Assembly (NCBI GenBank): GCA_934408725.1
Contig: CAKRVB010000001.1
Coordinates: forward strand, 62,001 to 126,000
From: an uncultured Marvinbryantia sp.
GTDB lineage: Bacteria > Bacillota > Clostridia > Lachnospirales > Lachnospiraceae
DNA length: 64,000 nt
Reading direction: 5' to 3'
The notes beneath the pieces were generated by a model. The model had not been told where the DNA came from. It was given only the letters and a program-made list of their open reading frames with translations, and searched no databases. The translations under genes and the position numbers were made by a program. Of the stretch, positions 1 through 8,781 are shown piece after piece (the stretch's first letter is position 1; each line of letters starts with the position of its first letter).

Positions 1-219
1 CTGCATAGCCATCAGAAACTGTTCTTCCAGATTCTGTCGACGCTTCTGACAGAGTCTTTCCCGCTGTATTTTTAAAAATGATTTTAAGAATAACAGTCCG
101 ATTAGGAAAACAATTACAGAGCGATAAAACAGATAGCTGATCACACCATCCAACACCAGAAACATTGCTGCATAGTTTGCATATTCTTTTCTGGAGAACT
201 GGTACTTTGTATAATCCAT
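1..219 (-). CDS. Tad pilus inner-membrane protein TadB, N-terminal part (runs off the window)
   Basis: Translation on the minus strand from the ATG at 219 gives about 73 residues starting MDYTKYQFSRKEY. A hydrophobic stretch (roughly residues 18-45) is followed by a basic segment, QRERLCQKRRQNLEEQF. This is how TadB-type (T2SS GspF-domain) platform proteins of Tad/Flp pili begin: membrane segments, then a cytoplasmic GspF domain that would lie beyond base 1. The ATG directly follows the stop codon of the CpaF gene (220-222), so the two are co-transcribed and probably translationally coupled. Assignment rests on position next to CpaF and N-terminal architecture; the diagnostic GspF domain is not in the window. 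Confidence 0.7.
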   Translation of the reverse strand, partial: MDYTKYQFSRKEYANYAAMFLVLDGVISYLFYRSVIVFLIGLLFLKSFLKIQRERLCQKRRQNLEEQFLMAMQ

Positions 220-1443
220 CTACATCAGCCCTGCCCGTTCTAATTTCCTGATCTGCTGTAATTCTCCTTTTTTTACCAATGTACCATACACTTTATCTCC
301 GCCTTTTTTGTGTTCCTCAAATTCATATAGTGTGTGTGTCAGAATCTCTTCTTTTTCATAGCTATACCCGGTAATCTCCAATATTTCCAATACCTTTCTG
401 GATCGATCCCGCATTCTTCCAAGATGTACCATAATATCCAGTCCGGAAGCAATCTGTCTGCGTACAGCAGACACCGGTAAATCCATACCCATTAAAATCA
501 TTGTCTCGAGTCTTGCCAGCATATCCCTCGGACTGTTTCCGTGACCGGTAGACAGACTCCCATCGTGGCCATTATTCATAGCCTGAATCATATCGATCGT
601 CTCTTCTCCACGCACTTCTCCAACAATCACACGATCTGGTCTCATTCGCAGGCTTGCTTTGATCAGATCACGGATCGTGATCTCATGATCCCCCTGGGTA
701 TTTCCTTTTCGCGCTTCCAGACGCACCAGATTCGCCACACCTCTGATCTGCAGTTCTGCATTATCCTCAATGGTAATAATTCGCTCTTCCTTTGGTATAT
801 AATTAGACAATGCATTTAAAAATGTTGTCTTTCCTGATCCTGTTCCTCCACTGATGAAAATGTTATAGCCCGCCTTTACCAGTTTCTCCAGAAAATCTAC
901 AGCATCTGAAGTCACTGCACCCCAGGCAATCAACTGATTCATTTCAATGGGATGAGCTGGAAATTGCCGTACTGTAATAATCGGTCCATTTAATGCAACC
1001 GGCGGTAACACCATACTGACTCTTGCTCCATTTTCCAGTCTGGCATCTACAATCGGCACGGTCGCATTAACAATCCGATTGCTTTTTGCCGCAATACTCT
1101 GCACCAGATCCTCTATCTTTTCCCTGTTCTGAAATCCTTTTTCCCATTTTCTGATATGTCCATTTTCTTCAATAAAAATGCCATCCAGCCCATTTACCAT
1201 GATCTCTGTCACCTGATTATTGTCCACCAGCTCCTGTAGAATATCCAGTTTTCTCACTGCATTAAACAATTCCGTGCGTAACTGCCCCCTCCTTTTCAGG
1301 CTATAATAATGTCCACTGTTCTTCTCCATCAGCAAGCGGTCAATCTGTTCACAGATCTCTTCGTCCTTTAAATCTCTGGACGTATCCAGTCTGTTCAGAA
1401 GCTTCTGCTGCAGTTCTGCAAATTCTGTCTGTTCTCTGTTCAT
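220..1443 (-). CDS. cpaF: CpaF/TadA-family secretion ATPase of a Tad pilus
   Basis: Type II/IV secretion ATPase that would power pilin assembly at the inner membrane. A variable N-terminal region (about 1-65) precedes the sensor-like domain (VTEIMVNG) and the RecA-like core: Walker A SGGTGSGKTTF near residue 200, an acidic IITIEDNAEL box, then RMRPDRVIVGEVRGEE containing the Walker B/Asp-box region and RPDR motif, and a His-box STGHGNS. About 407 residues is normal for the family. I place the start at 1443, where ATG overlaps the TGA of the upstream TadZ gene by 4 bp (ATGA) and GAGGA lies about 9 nt upstream; an in-frame ATG at 1452 is possible. Followed immediately by TadB. Confidence 0.93.
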   Translation of the reverse strand: MNREQTEFAELQQKLLNRLDTSRDLKDEEICEQIDRLLMEKNSGHYYSLKRRGQLRTELFNAVRKLDILQELVDNNQVTEIMVNGLDGIFIEENGHIRKWEKGFQNREKIEDLVQSIAAKSNRIVNATVPIVDARLENGARVSMVLPPVALNGPIITVRQFPAHPIEMNQLIAWGAVTSDAVDFLEKLVKAGYNIFISGGTGSGKTTFLNALSNYIPKEERIITIEDNAELQIRGVANLVRLEARKGNTQGDHEITIRDLIKASLRMRPDRVIVGEVRGEETIDMIQAMNNGHDGSLSTGHGNSPRDMLARLETMILMGMDLPVSAVRRQIASGLDIMVHLGRMRDRSRKVLEILEITGYSYEKEEILTHTLYEFEEHKKGGDKVYGTLVKKGELQQIRKLERAGLM

Positions 1444-2459
1444 TTTTTCCATTCCTCGCTGCTCAGTAATGTTCGTACATAATTTCCCATCTCACTGTTC
1501 ACCAGCTGTTCCAGTGCATACTCCCCAAGTGCTGTCGGCTCCGCAAATGGCAGTTGCAGATAAACCGTCTCATTCAATATGTCATCGCACTCCATCTCTT
1601 TTAAAAGCTTCTCATACTGTGCCACTTTCGCTTTCGCCATTATCCCCTCACAGACAGGACTGAAGATCCGGGTGCAGGCCGACAGCAATGGAATCTGTTC
1701 CTCTGCCGTACCTTCAAGATCCAGAATAACCGTCTCATATCCTCCAAGAGAGGTTACTGCCTCCAGCAGACTCAGCCACTCTTCCTGGCTCACTTCCCGC
1801 AGATCTCCGGCAGAATAAGCCGGCGGCACATAGGCCAGATTTCCTAAATGCTGTACAATTGCCTGTACTTTAAAAATTACATTTCCCTTATTCTGTCGTA
1901 CAAAATACATCACATCCGTGATATCGGCCCCATAATTTTGTCCTGTTAATATGGACAATCCGGCGCACTCCTCCAGATTCAGATACAATACCGACTGCTT
2001 CTTTGCCAGTATCTGCCCTAAAGTCAGTGCAAAACAGGTCTTTCCGCATCGTTTTACAGGCGAATATACTCCGATAATCTGTGCATTTCGCTTCATAAAA
2101 TAAGCTGCCTGTCCATTCGATTCACTGGCATAAAAATTCATCACCTCAGCCACCAGATTATTAGAGGCCTGATATTTATAAACAGTCGGATAATCCATGT
2201 ACTGAGGAGCTACCTCCCCCTCTGAAAGCATAACAATTCGATTAATGTCCATCTTATTGATTTCCTCGCACATCATTCTGGAAGAAATCAACAACAACTC
2301 TACTTTATTTTCTCTTGTGAATTCCCTCAGGCTCTCTATTCCGGAAAATACCAGTATTTCAAACGGAATATTTTGCTTTTCCGTAATGTAGTTCATCAAT
2401 CTGCAGGCATAGGATGCCTCCAAATCACATATTGCAAAATTAAGTTTTTTCAAATCCAT
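1440..2459 (-). CDS. TadZ/CpaE-like P-loop localisation protein of the Tad pilus
   Basis: About 339 residues. The first ~120 form a degenerate receiver-like region (MDLKKLNFAICDLEASYA...). This is followed by a MinD/ParA-type ATPase domain starting IIGVYSPVKRCGKTCFALTLG, with a deviant Walker A (VKRCGKTC) and TVILDLEG as Walker B region. TadZ/CpaE proteins mark the pole or assembly site for the Tad secretion machine. The gene lies between prepilin peptidase and CpaF, overlapping both. The start is uncertain: AGGAGG abuts the ATG at 2459, leaving no spacing, whereas TTG two codons later (2453) has a 5-nt spacing and may be the real initiator. An upstream in-frame extension to 2675 lies within the peptidase gene and is rejected. 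Confidence 0.8.
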   Translation of the reverse strand: MDLKKLNFAICDLEASYACRLMNYITEKQNIPFEILVFSGIESLREFTRENKVELLLISSRMMCEEINKMDINRIVMLSEGEVAPQYMDYPTVYKYQASNNLVAEVMNFYASESNGQAAYFMKRNAQIIGVYSPVKRCGKTCFALTLGQILAKKQSVLYLNLEECAGLSILTGQNYGADITDVMYFVRQNKGNVIFKVQAIVQHLGNLAYVPPAYSAGDLREVSQEEWLSLLEAVTSLGGYETVILDLEGTAEEQIPLLSACTRIFSPVCEGIMAKAKVAQYEKLLKEMECDDILNETVYLQLPFAEPTALGEYALEQLVNSEMGNYVRTLLSSEEWKK

Positions 2460-2953
2460 CCTCCTGTCACCAGCATACTTCCCAGGAAAATTGGCAGTGA
2501 CATATGCAGATATGCCAAATTCTCTGTCTCTGCAATATAGGGCTTCCAAATCCCGGTGCTGATATATTCTTTTATATAGTGAATTAATCGATATAGACGT
2601 TTCATTAAGATACGATGTTTGACAATCACTGCCAATGAAAAAATTGCAGCGATCAGAAATGAAATACAGATGCACTTCAGACTCAGTGACGGTTCGAAAA
2701 ATCCTCCCACCACCATAAAATACTTCAGATCCCCGGCTCCCATCATCTTAAAATAATGAAGGATGCCAAGCACCAGAAGCGGCAGTAATGCTCCTCCCAG
2801 AAAGCTTCCTATTCCAGGTGGTCCATTTGCACTCCACTGCCAGGCAGCTCCTGCAATCAAACCGGCTATTGTCAGTAAATTCGGTATGCGCCTGGTATAA
2901 AAATCCCATAATATGGCCAGCATACCAATGCAAATCAGGCATACACTCCTCAT
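2450..2953 (-). CDS. Type IV prepilin peptidase (A24, CpaA/TadV type)
   Basis: Small polytopic aspartic peptidase that would process Flp-type prepilins. Both catalytic aspartates are visible: LWDFYTRRIPN in the first membrane-proximal loop, and GAGDLK (the GxGDxK motif of the family). At about 167 residues it lacks the N-terminal methylase domain, as is usual for Tad peptidases. The start at 2953 (MRSVCLIC) is preferred because AGGAGG lies about 11 nt upstream; an upstream in-frame ATG at 3010 has no ribosome binding site and follows a repeat element directly. It overlaps TadZ by about 10 bp and is the first visible gene of the operon. Confidence 0.85.
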   Translation of the reverse strand: MRSVCLICIGMLAILWDFYTRRIPNLLTIAGLIAGAAWQWSANGPPGIGSFLGGALLPLLVLGILHYFKMMGAGDLKYFMVVGGFFEPSLSLKCICISFLIAAIFSLAVIVKHRILMKRLYRLIHYIKEYISTGIWKPYIAETENLAYLHMSLPIFLGSMLVTGGWI

Positions 2954-3015
2954 ATTTTTCCTATCCTCCTGTAATGCAAGTCTCTTTTTCAAGTCTTTTC
3001 TTTCAGGCATTTTGC

Positions 3016-3056
3016 GTATCTGTTCAGTATCTTTACAGTGTACTCTGAACAGTTAC
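3016..3056. repeat. Short palindromic element, copy A
   Basis: A 41-bp element starting GTATCTGTTCAG and ending CTGAACAGTTAC, that is, 12-bp terminal inverted repeats differing at one base. It lies upstream of the prepilin peptidase gene, with the GTATC...-end nearest the gene. The same ends occur at 29880-29926 and 40906-41047, and half-elements at 26212-26238 and 31171-31182. Confidence 0.75.
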
Positions 3057-3182
3057 CTTTTTCCTTTTATAATCTTGTGTAAGAATGAATTCGTTGTCGA
3101 TATGACAGATACTTATCAGAATCGGTAAGTGATGTTATTATATACAATATGTTTTCGTTTGTCAATACCATGTTGCATATTT

Positions 3183-3223
3183 TTATAAAAACTATGCTGC
3201 TGACCATATCTGGCCAGCAGCAT
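3183..3223 (-). terminator. Intrinsic terminator of the AlaX-like gene
   Basis: On the minus strand a stem ATGCTGCTG / CAGCAGCAT (3194-3223) is followed by TAGTTTTTAT. It sits just after the stop codon at 3231 and should end the GH3-AlaX transcript. Confidence 0.8.
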
Positions 3224-3230
3224 CTTTCGT

Positions 3231-4385
3231 TTATTTCAAAAACTCTTCAATTTCTCTTCTTGTTGCATTTACACTTCCCTGTGCAAAGAACGGCTTGCCG
3301 CCGCCACGTCCGTTCAGGGTACTGTTGAATTCTTTCACCAGTGCACGGAGATCTCCGTCTTTTTCTCCCATGGCATATTTATAACCGCTCTCATCGTCTC
3401 CGGAGCATACCACGCAGCGTCCCTCGCAGGTCTCCATAAGCTCTGCTGCCAGCTTACGCACGCTGTCTGCTGCCAGTCCTTCCTCGAATATTAGCACGCT
3501 TCCGCTGCCTTCATACTGTTTTGCCATATTCTGGAACAGTTTCTGTTCCAATGCTCCCATCTGGAACTGCTGATCCATCTGTGTTTTCTTCAAATGTTCT
3601 ACTGCTTCTGCTGTCTCCAGCGGCTTCGCTGACAGTGCTATCGAAATCTGCTGATTCTGTCTGCAAATCTCTGCCACATAATCCATGGCTCTTCTTCCTG
3701 AAAGCATCTCCATTCTCATACCGCCCTTAAACTTCTGCAGAGAAATCAGTTTAATCAGACCAATTTCCCCGGTATAACTGACGTGCGTTCCACAGCAGGC
3801 ACACACATCTGCATTTGGGAAGGTTACGATACGCACCATGCCATGCAGTTCTTTTTTACTGCGATATTCTACAGCTTTTACTTCTTCTTCGGTGTAAGAG
3901 GTGATATCTACCTTCTCATTGGCCCAGACTCTTTCGTTTGCTGCCCGTTCCAATTCCTGCATATCTTCCACAGTGAACTCACCGTTAAAATCAATGGTTA
4001 TGGTATCCTTTCCCATATGGAATCCCACATTATCATAACCAAATTTCTGATGCACCAGACCGCTGACAATATGTTCCCCTGAATGATTCTGCATCAGGTC
4101 AAATCTTCTCTCCCAATCGACAGTTCCTGTTATCTTACTTCCTACTTCCAGGGGTTGTCCACAAAAATGAAGAATTTCCCCATCTTTTTCGTGGGTATCT
4201 GTCACTGCTACTGTCTGATCAGCACACTGAAGAATACCAGTATCTCCTGGCTGACCGCCGCCTTCCGGATAAAAGGCACTGCGATCCAGAATTACTTCAT
4301 ATCCCTTTTTTCCTTCCCGACAGTCTGTTACTGTTGCTTCAAATGTTTTCTGGTATGCATTTTCGTAAAATAATTTTTCAGTCAT
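3231..4385 (-). CDS. Alanyl-tRNA editing protein (AlaX family, long form with DHHA1 domain)
   Basis: Free-standing trans-editing enzyme predicted to hydrolyse mischarged Ser- or Gly-tRNA(Ala). About 384 residues: N-terminal beta-barrel with AFYPEGGGQPGD, then the zinc-binding editing domain with NHSGEH (HxxxH) near residue 100 and CACCGTHV (CxxxH) near 190, then a coiled-coil-like linker and a C-terminal DHHA1 region with NGRGGGKPFFAQGS. All four zinc ligands are present. I take ATG 4385, which overlaps the last 8 bp of the GH3 gene; a longer in-frame version would run through GH3 coding sequence. Co-transcription with a glycosidase has no obvious functional logic. Confidence 0.92.
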   Translation of the reverse strand: MTEKLFYENAYQKTFEATVTDCREGKKGYEVILDRSAFYPEGGGQPGDTGILQCADQTVAVTDTHEKDGEILHFCGQPLEVGSKITGTVDWERRFDLMQNHSGEHIVSGLVHQKFGYDNVGFHMGKDTITIDFNGEFTVEDMQELERAANERVWANEKVDITSYTEEEVKAVEYRSKKELHGMVRIVTFPNADVCACCGTHVSYTGEIGLIKLISLQKFKGGMRMEMLSGRRAMDYVAEICRQNQQISIALSAKPLETAEAVEHLKKTQMDQQFQMGALEQKLFQNMAKQYEGSGSVLIFEEGLAADSVRKLAAELMETCEGRCVVCSGDDESGYKYAMGEKDGDLRALVKEFNSTLNGRGGGKPFFAQGSVNATRREIEEFLK

Positions 4386-7158
4386 GTTCTTCCTCCAGAT
4401 AAATACGGATTGTTTCAAACTCCAGTCCATTTCCTCCGTAATAAAACTTGATATAATGATTGCCTGCCATGAGCACATCCAGATTCCGGTCAATCTCCAG
4501 CCATCCGCCTTCACTTCCCTGCACTGATACCATTGTCTTCAGGGTATTGTTGCAATATACCGTAACCGGTATCTGTGCCAGGCCGCCAAGATCTGAACGC
4601 AGTTTCATATGAATCCGGTAACTTCCTTTTTTCTTCAAATGAATGCCAAACACGTCTGCGTTCCCGGACTTCGGATGAAGCAGGTCTCCGGAAATAAGTA
4701 TACTGCCATTTTCTTCTTCGTCAAGATTTTTCAGATCAGATGCCAGCACATCTCCATCTTCTTTCCTGTTCATGGCATCCAGCTCTTCCTGACAGATCCT
4801 TCCGTTCATATGCAGAAGTGCCGGACTTCTTAATAAAAATCTCAAAATATTTTCCGCATTCCTCTGCAATTCCCCGCAGGTCAGCCAGCCACATTCCAGC
4901 TGCTTTTGCATATCATCTTCCTCCATGCTGGCTTTTGCATCAGAAGTCACCATAAAAATGTCATTCTGTGCTGCCGCCATCGGCGCACGCATTGTCTTAT
5001 CTGCGGTCATTCCCTCATAATTAGCCATTGCCCACCAGTCAGTCATCACAATCCCGGAAAATCCCCATTCTTTTCGCAAAATAGTGGTGCACAGATCATA
5101 ACTTCCAGCAGTCCATAACCCATTTACCGGGCCATAAGTGGTCATTACAGACCATGCTCCGCCCTCTTTTACTGCAATTTCAAATCCTTTCAGATAGATT
5201 TCTCTTAAAGCACGTTCCGATACCACACTATTTGCCCTGCTTCGAGCTGTTTCCTGATTATTGGCACAGAAATGCTTGATCGTTCCGGCAATCTGATGTT
5301 TTGCCATTCCTCTTACCTGTGCTGCTGCTATTTTCCCGGTAAGATATGGATCTTCCGATATATATTCAAAATTTCTTCCATTCAATGGATGGCGGTGAAT
5401 ATTCATGCCAGGTCCCAGAAGGGAATCTATCTTATTCAGGCGAATCTCCTGTCCCACCATCGTATATAATTCTTCTATCAGTTTCTCATCAAATGTGCAT
5501 CCAAGTGCTGTTCCGTTTGGCAGTGAAAATGCTCTGGTTCCACAATCCATACGAATGCCGGATGGTCCGTCCGCACAGCATGCTGCTGGTATGCCAAGTT
5601 CCTGAAGATGCTCTGTTACGCCTCCAAAAGCCGCCGCAGTTCCTGCCGTGACCTTCGGACTGCACATACCTTCTCCGCGAAAGATTGCTGTTAAATCTTC
5701 CTCTGACAACTGCGCCGTGAACGCATCCAGTGTTATTTTCCCGTCCAGTACATCTATCAGCTTCCATCCCTGATCTCCGGTAATCTTCAACCCCTCCGGC
5801 CGCTCTTTTCTTCGTCTCTCTTCCTGGTCAACCGTACGTACCGGCACATCCTCCCAGGTAAGCCGATATCCATCTTTCTCTTTTTCCGGTTTCATTCTCT
5901 GAAAAACAGACACCGGTGCCATAGCTTCCTGAAGCTGTTCTGCCACCTGTGCTTCCAGATGACATTCCCCGGCATAAGCTGCACTTCTCACGTCACTTCC
6001 TATATAAAATGTATAAGTTCCCTGCTCCAGTACATAAGCAGAACGATTTCCCGTCACGCCGCTGTCATCATAAGAAGCCAGATCATATCCGGTAATTTCG
6101 ATCATTTTACTTACGCTCTCACCCGGCTGCAGTTTCTCTGTTTTAAAGAAATATACCAGTCGGCGCAGTGGATTTCCCAGCTTTCCCTGCGGTACCTGTG
6201 CATAACACTGTAGAACCTCCCGGCCTGCGCATTCACCAGTATTGGTTACCCTTGCTTCCAGTCTGATCTTTGTCTCTCCATTCTTCTCCTGGATCCGGGA
6301 AATCAGTTTTCCTTCTATAGAAAATGTAGTATAGGACAGACCATATCCAAATGGATACTGCACTTTTTCTTTTGCAAAAGTTTCAAAATAGCGATAGCCT
6401 ACATAAATATCTTCCTGATATACATTCTCCGTTTCGCTTCCAAAACAGGTATCAGAAGGATAATCACTGATCTTCTGTGCAATCGTATCTGTCAGCCTTC
6501 CGGAAGGATTCACTTTGCCCACCAGCACATCTGCCGCCGCATGTCCTCCTTCCTGTCCTCCCTGCCAGACATAGAGCACCGCCTGTGGATGATATCGTTC
6601 CACCCAGCTCATGTCCATGATATTTCCGGTATTTAATACTACAATACTGCGACGGTTTCTCTGGCATACCTGCTGAATCAGCTGTTCTTCTTCCTTCGTC
6701 AGGCGATATCCGCCCGGTGCGTCTGTATTATCCTGATCTTCTCCAGCTGTTCTTCCAATCACGATCAGTGCTGCATCTGCCTTTTCTCCACAGGCCAGCA
6801 TCTCTTCTGTAACCGGCATCTCCTTTTGCGACCATGGCACTTTTCCCCATCCTTCTCCTTCATCAAAAGGATGTTTTTTTATCCAGCTTCGATAGATTTC
6901 TTCCAGTTTTTCATCCAGATTCAGGCTCTCCTTTTTCAGTGCATCCAGAATTCCATCTACTTTCCCGGTGTTCACCAGACCTCCTGAGCCAAGCCCGCTT
7001 TTATAATAAGTAAATGCGATTCTGCCATATACGGCAATTCGTTCTTCCTTTTTCAATGGCAGTGTATGATTTCTGTTTTCCAGAAGCACACATCCCTCTG
7101 CAGCTGCCTGTCTGGCAAGTTTCTGATAGTTTTCCATATTTAATCCGAATTGTTTCAT
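4378..7158 (-). CDS. Glycoside hydrolase family 3 enzyme with permuted domain order
   Basis: 926 residues, no signal peptide, so probably cytoplasmic. The domains are in reverse order compared with classical GH3. The alpha/beta-sandwich domain comes first (about 10-260; IVVLNTGNIMDMSW, KVNPSGRLTDT, YPFGYGLSYTTF), then a fibronectin III-like domain (about 275-395). The TIM-barrel comes last (about 470-780) with KHFCANNQE and the nucleophile motif GIVMTDWWA. Such permuted GH3 enzymes are known from Ruminococcus and Butyrivibrio. A C-terminal beta-rich region of about 110 residues follows (EENGSILISGD onward), possibly a carbohydrate-binding module. Likely a beta-glucosidase or related exo-glycosidase; specificity cannot be read. 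RBS GAGGAAA precedes the ATG. Divergent from the sugar importer and plausibly acts on its cargo. Confidence 0.9.
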   Translation of the reverse strand: MKQFGLNMENYQKLARQAAAEGCVLLENRNHTLPLKKEERIAVYGRIAFTYYKSGLGSGGLVNTGKVDGILDALKKESLNLDEKLEEIYRSWIKKHPFDEGEGWGKVPWSQKEMPVTEEMLACGEKADAALIVIGRTAGEDQDNTDAPGGYRLTKEEEQLIQQVCQRNRRSIVVLNTGNIMDMSWVERYHPQAVLYVWQGGQEGGHAAADVLVGKVNPSGRLTDTIAQKISDYPSDTCFGSETENVYQEDIYVGYRYFETFAKEKVQYPFGYGLSYTTFSIEGKLISRIQEKNGETKIRLEARVTNTGECAGREVLQCYAQVPQGKLGNPLRRLVYFFKTEKLQPGESVSKMIEITGYDLASYDDSGVTGNRSAYVLEQGTYTFYIGSDVRSAAYAGECHLEAQVAEQLQEAMAPVSVFQRMKPEKEKDGYRLTWEDVPVRTVDQEERRRKERPEGLKITGDQGWKLIDVLDGKITLDAFTAQLSEEDLTAIFRGEGMCSPKVTAGTAAAFGGVTEHLQELGIPAACCADGPSGIRMDCGTRAFSLPNGTALGCTFDEKLIEELYTMVGQEIRLNKIDSLLGPGMNIHRHPLNGRNFEYISEDPYLTGKIAAAQVRGMAKHQIAGTIKHFCANNQETARSRANSVVSERALREIYLKGFEIAVKEGGAWSVMTTYGPVNGLWTAGSYDLCTTILRKEWGFSGIVMTDWWAMANYEGMTADKTMRAPMAAAQNDIFMVTSDAKASMEEDDMQKQLECGWLTCGELQRNAENILRFLLRSPALLHMNGRICQEELDAMNRKEDGDVLASDLKNLDEEENGSILISGDLLHPKSGNADVFGIHLKKKGSYRIHMKLRSDLGGLAQIPVTVYCNNTLKTMVSVQGSEGGWLEIDRNLDVLMAGNHYIKFYYGGNGLEFETIRIYLEEEHD

Positions 7159-7332
7159 AATTTTCCTCGTTTCTTATACATATTCACATATTACCAGGTT
7201 GCCGTTTTTTCTGCGTTCTCTTTTCCGACGAATTCTATCTTATCTTACCAGTCTCTTTTCTGTCAACTTGTCTTTTTTCACGAAAGAACTTTAGTATTCA
7301 TTTTTTCGAATCGTCATAATGAATAATTTTCA

Positions 7333-7361
7333 TTGACTTCAAATAATTGTTATAGTATAAT
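7333..7361 (+). promoter_or_regulatory. Sigma-A promoter of the sugar ABC operon
   Basis: TTGACT (7333-7338) and TATAAT (7356-7361) are separated by exactly 17 bp. Transcription would start near 7368, giving a leader of about 60 nt before the binding-protein gene. The rest of the 270-bp gap holds the divergent upstream region of the GH3 gene. Confidence 0.85.
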
Positions 7362-7373
7362 TTGACTATAGTA

Positions 7374-7400
7374 CAAATCACAGAACGACACGGTGATTTG
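7374..7400. promoter_or_regulatory. Inverted repeat, candidate operator just downstream of the promoter
   Basis: CAAATCAC (7374-7381) and GTGATTTG (7393-7400) form a perfect 8-bp inverted repeat with an 11-bp spacer, just after the expected transcription start. A repressor bound here would block the ABC operon. A leader hairpin is the alternative. No dedicated regulator gene adjoins the operon. Confidence 0.5.
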
Positions 7401-7428
7401 ACGACACTTATTTAAGGAGGGCTTTGAA

Positions 7429-8655
7429 ATGAAAAAAGTATTAACCGCGGGTGCAGCTATGGCAATGGTTCTGTCTATGGCATCTATGGGAGCAATGGCA
7501 GAAGGTGACGCAGTAGATGTGAATGTAATCGCTGCACAGTACGGTCAGAACACTGCAGACTGGTGGGCAAAGTTTGTAGAAGATTTCAACGCTGACAATC
7601 CAGGTATTAACCTTAACGTAGAAGTAGTATCCTGGAATGATATTTACACAGTAGTAAATACACGTATTGCCAACGGAGAAGCTCCTGACGTTCTGAATAT
7701 CGATGTATTCGCTGATTATCAGGCCGATGATCTGTTACTTCCAATTCAGGATGTAGTATCCGAGGAAACCTACAGCAAAATGTACGATGCATTCCTTGCA
7801 CAGTCTGAAGTAGATGGTACTGTATGGGCTATCCCGGATCTTGCTTCCGCACGTGCTCTGTACTATAACAAGGACATTCTGGAAGCTGCAGGCGTAGAAG
7901 TTCCTACAACATGGGATGAACTGACCGCAGCATGCAAAGCTATCAAAGAATATGATGAAAGCATTTATCCATGGGGTATTGATATGACAACGGATGAAGG
8001 TCAGGCAGCATTTGCTTACTACACATGGAACAACGGCGGCGGATTCGTAGATGATGATGGCAACTGGACACTGAACAGTCCTGAAAACGTAGAAGCGATT
8101 GAATACGCTATCAGCCTTGTAAATGAAGGTTACACCAACAGCGATCCTGCAAATGATACACGTTACGATCTGCAGGATATGTTCGGTGCCGGCAAGATCG
8201 CCATGGTTATCGCTCCGAACAGCTTACCTACTTATATCGCAGACGGTGGAAATGAAGTAAACTACGGCGTAGCTTCTATTCCAAGCAACACAGGTGAATC
8301 TGTATCTGCAGGTGTTATGGACCGCTTCATGTGCTTCGACAATGAATACACAGACGAAGAAAAAGCAGCGATCACAACATTCTTCGATTATTTCTATGAT
8401 GATGATCGTTATACTGACTGGGTAGCTATGGAAGGCTTCCTGCCAGCTACTAAGACAGGTGGCGAAGCTCTTGCAGCAGCTGATCCTGACATGGCAAGCT
8501 GGATTGACATTCTTGCAAGCTGCAAGTTCTATCCAACAGCAAAAGCAGAATGGGCAGATGTAAAACAGGGTGTTATCAGCGCAGAACAGAATGCACTTCT
8601 TGGCGAAAGCGTTCAGGAGCAGCTGGATAACCTTCAGGCAGAAATCGCAGGTTAA
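7429..8655 (+). CDS. Extracellular sugar-binding protein of an ABC importer (family 1)
   Basis: 408 residues. An N-terminal signal sequence (MKKVLTAGAAMAMVLSMASM) ends around AMAEG; there is no lipobox cysteine at that site, so anchoring is unclear. The mature part is a classical solute-binding fold, with NGEAPDVLNIDVFAD and AIPDLASARALYYNKDIL typical of carbohydrate uptake transporter-1 binding proteins. Many acidic and aromatic residues suit oligosaccharide binding. Strong RBS (AAGGAGGG). A terminator-like hairpin follows before the permease genes, a common way to make more binding protein than permease. Context with NahK suggests a substrate such as lacto-N-biose, galacto-N-biose or another HexNAc sugar; this is inference. 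Confidence 0.9.
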   Translation: MKKVLTAGAAMAMVLSMASMGAMAEGDAVDVNVIAAQYGQNTADWWAKFVEDFNADNPGINLNVEVVSWNDIYTVVNTRIANGEAPDVLNIDVFADYQADDLLLPIQDVVSEETYSKMYDAFLAQSEVDGTVWAIPDLASARALYYNKDILEAAGVEVPTTWDELTAACKAIKEYDESIYPWGIDMTTDEGQAAFAYYTWNNGGGFVDDDGNWTLNSPENVEAIEYAISLVNEGYTNSDPANDTRYDLQDMFGAGKIAMVIAPNSLPTYIADGGNEVNYGVASIPSNTGESVSAGVMDRFMCFDNEYTDEEKAAITTFFDYFYDDDRYTDWVAMEGFLPATKTGGEALAAADPDMASWIDILASCKFYPTAKAEWADVKQGVISAEQNALLGESVQEQLDNLQAEIAG

Positions 8656-8681
8656 GTCAGAACCATATTTCTGAGAACAGA

Positions 8682-8717
8682 AAATGGGCCGGGCTGTTTA
8701 GGCCCGGTCCATTTTTT
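8682..8717 (+). terminator. Partial terminator between binding protein and permeases
   Basis: AAATGGGCCGGGC, a 6-nt loop and GGCCCGGTCCATTTTTT form a strong G+C-rich stem followed by a T run. Because the permease genes follow with no clear new promoter, this probably acts as a leaky intra-operon terminator or as a 3' end stabilising the binding-protein message. Confidence 0.8.
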
Positions 8718-8781
8718 CAGTCCATACATACGAAAAAATGTCAGTGACATTTTTATATCACATTAGAAATGAGGTGTTCCT

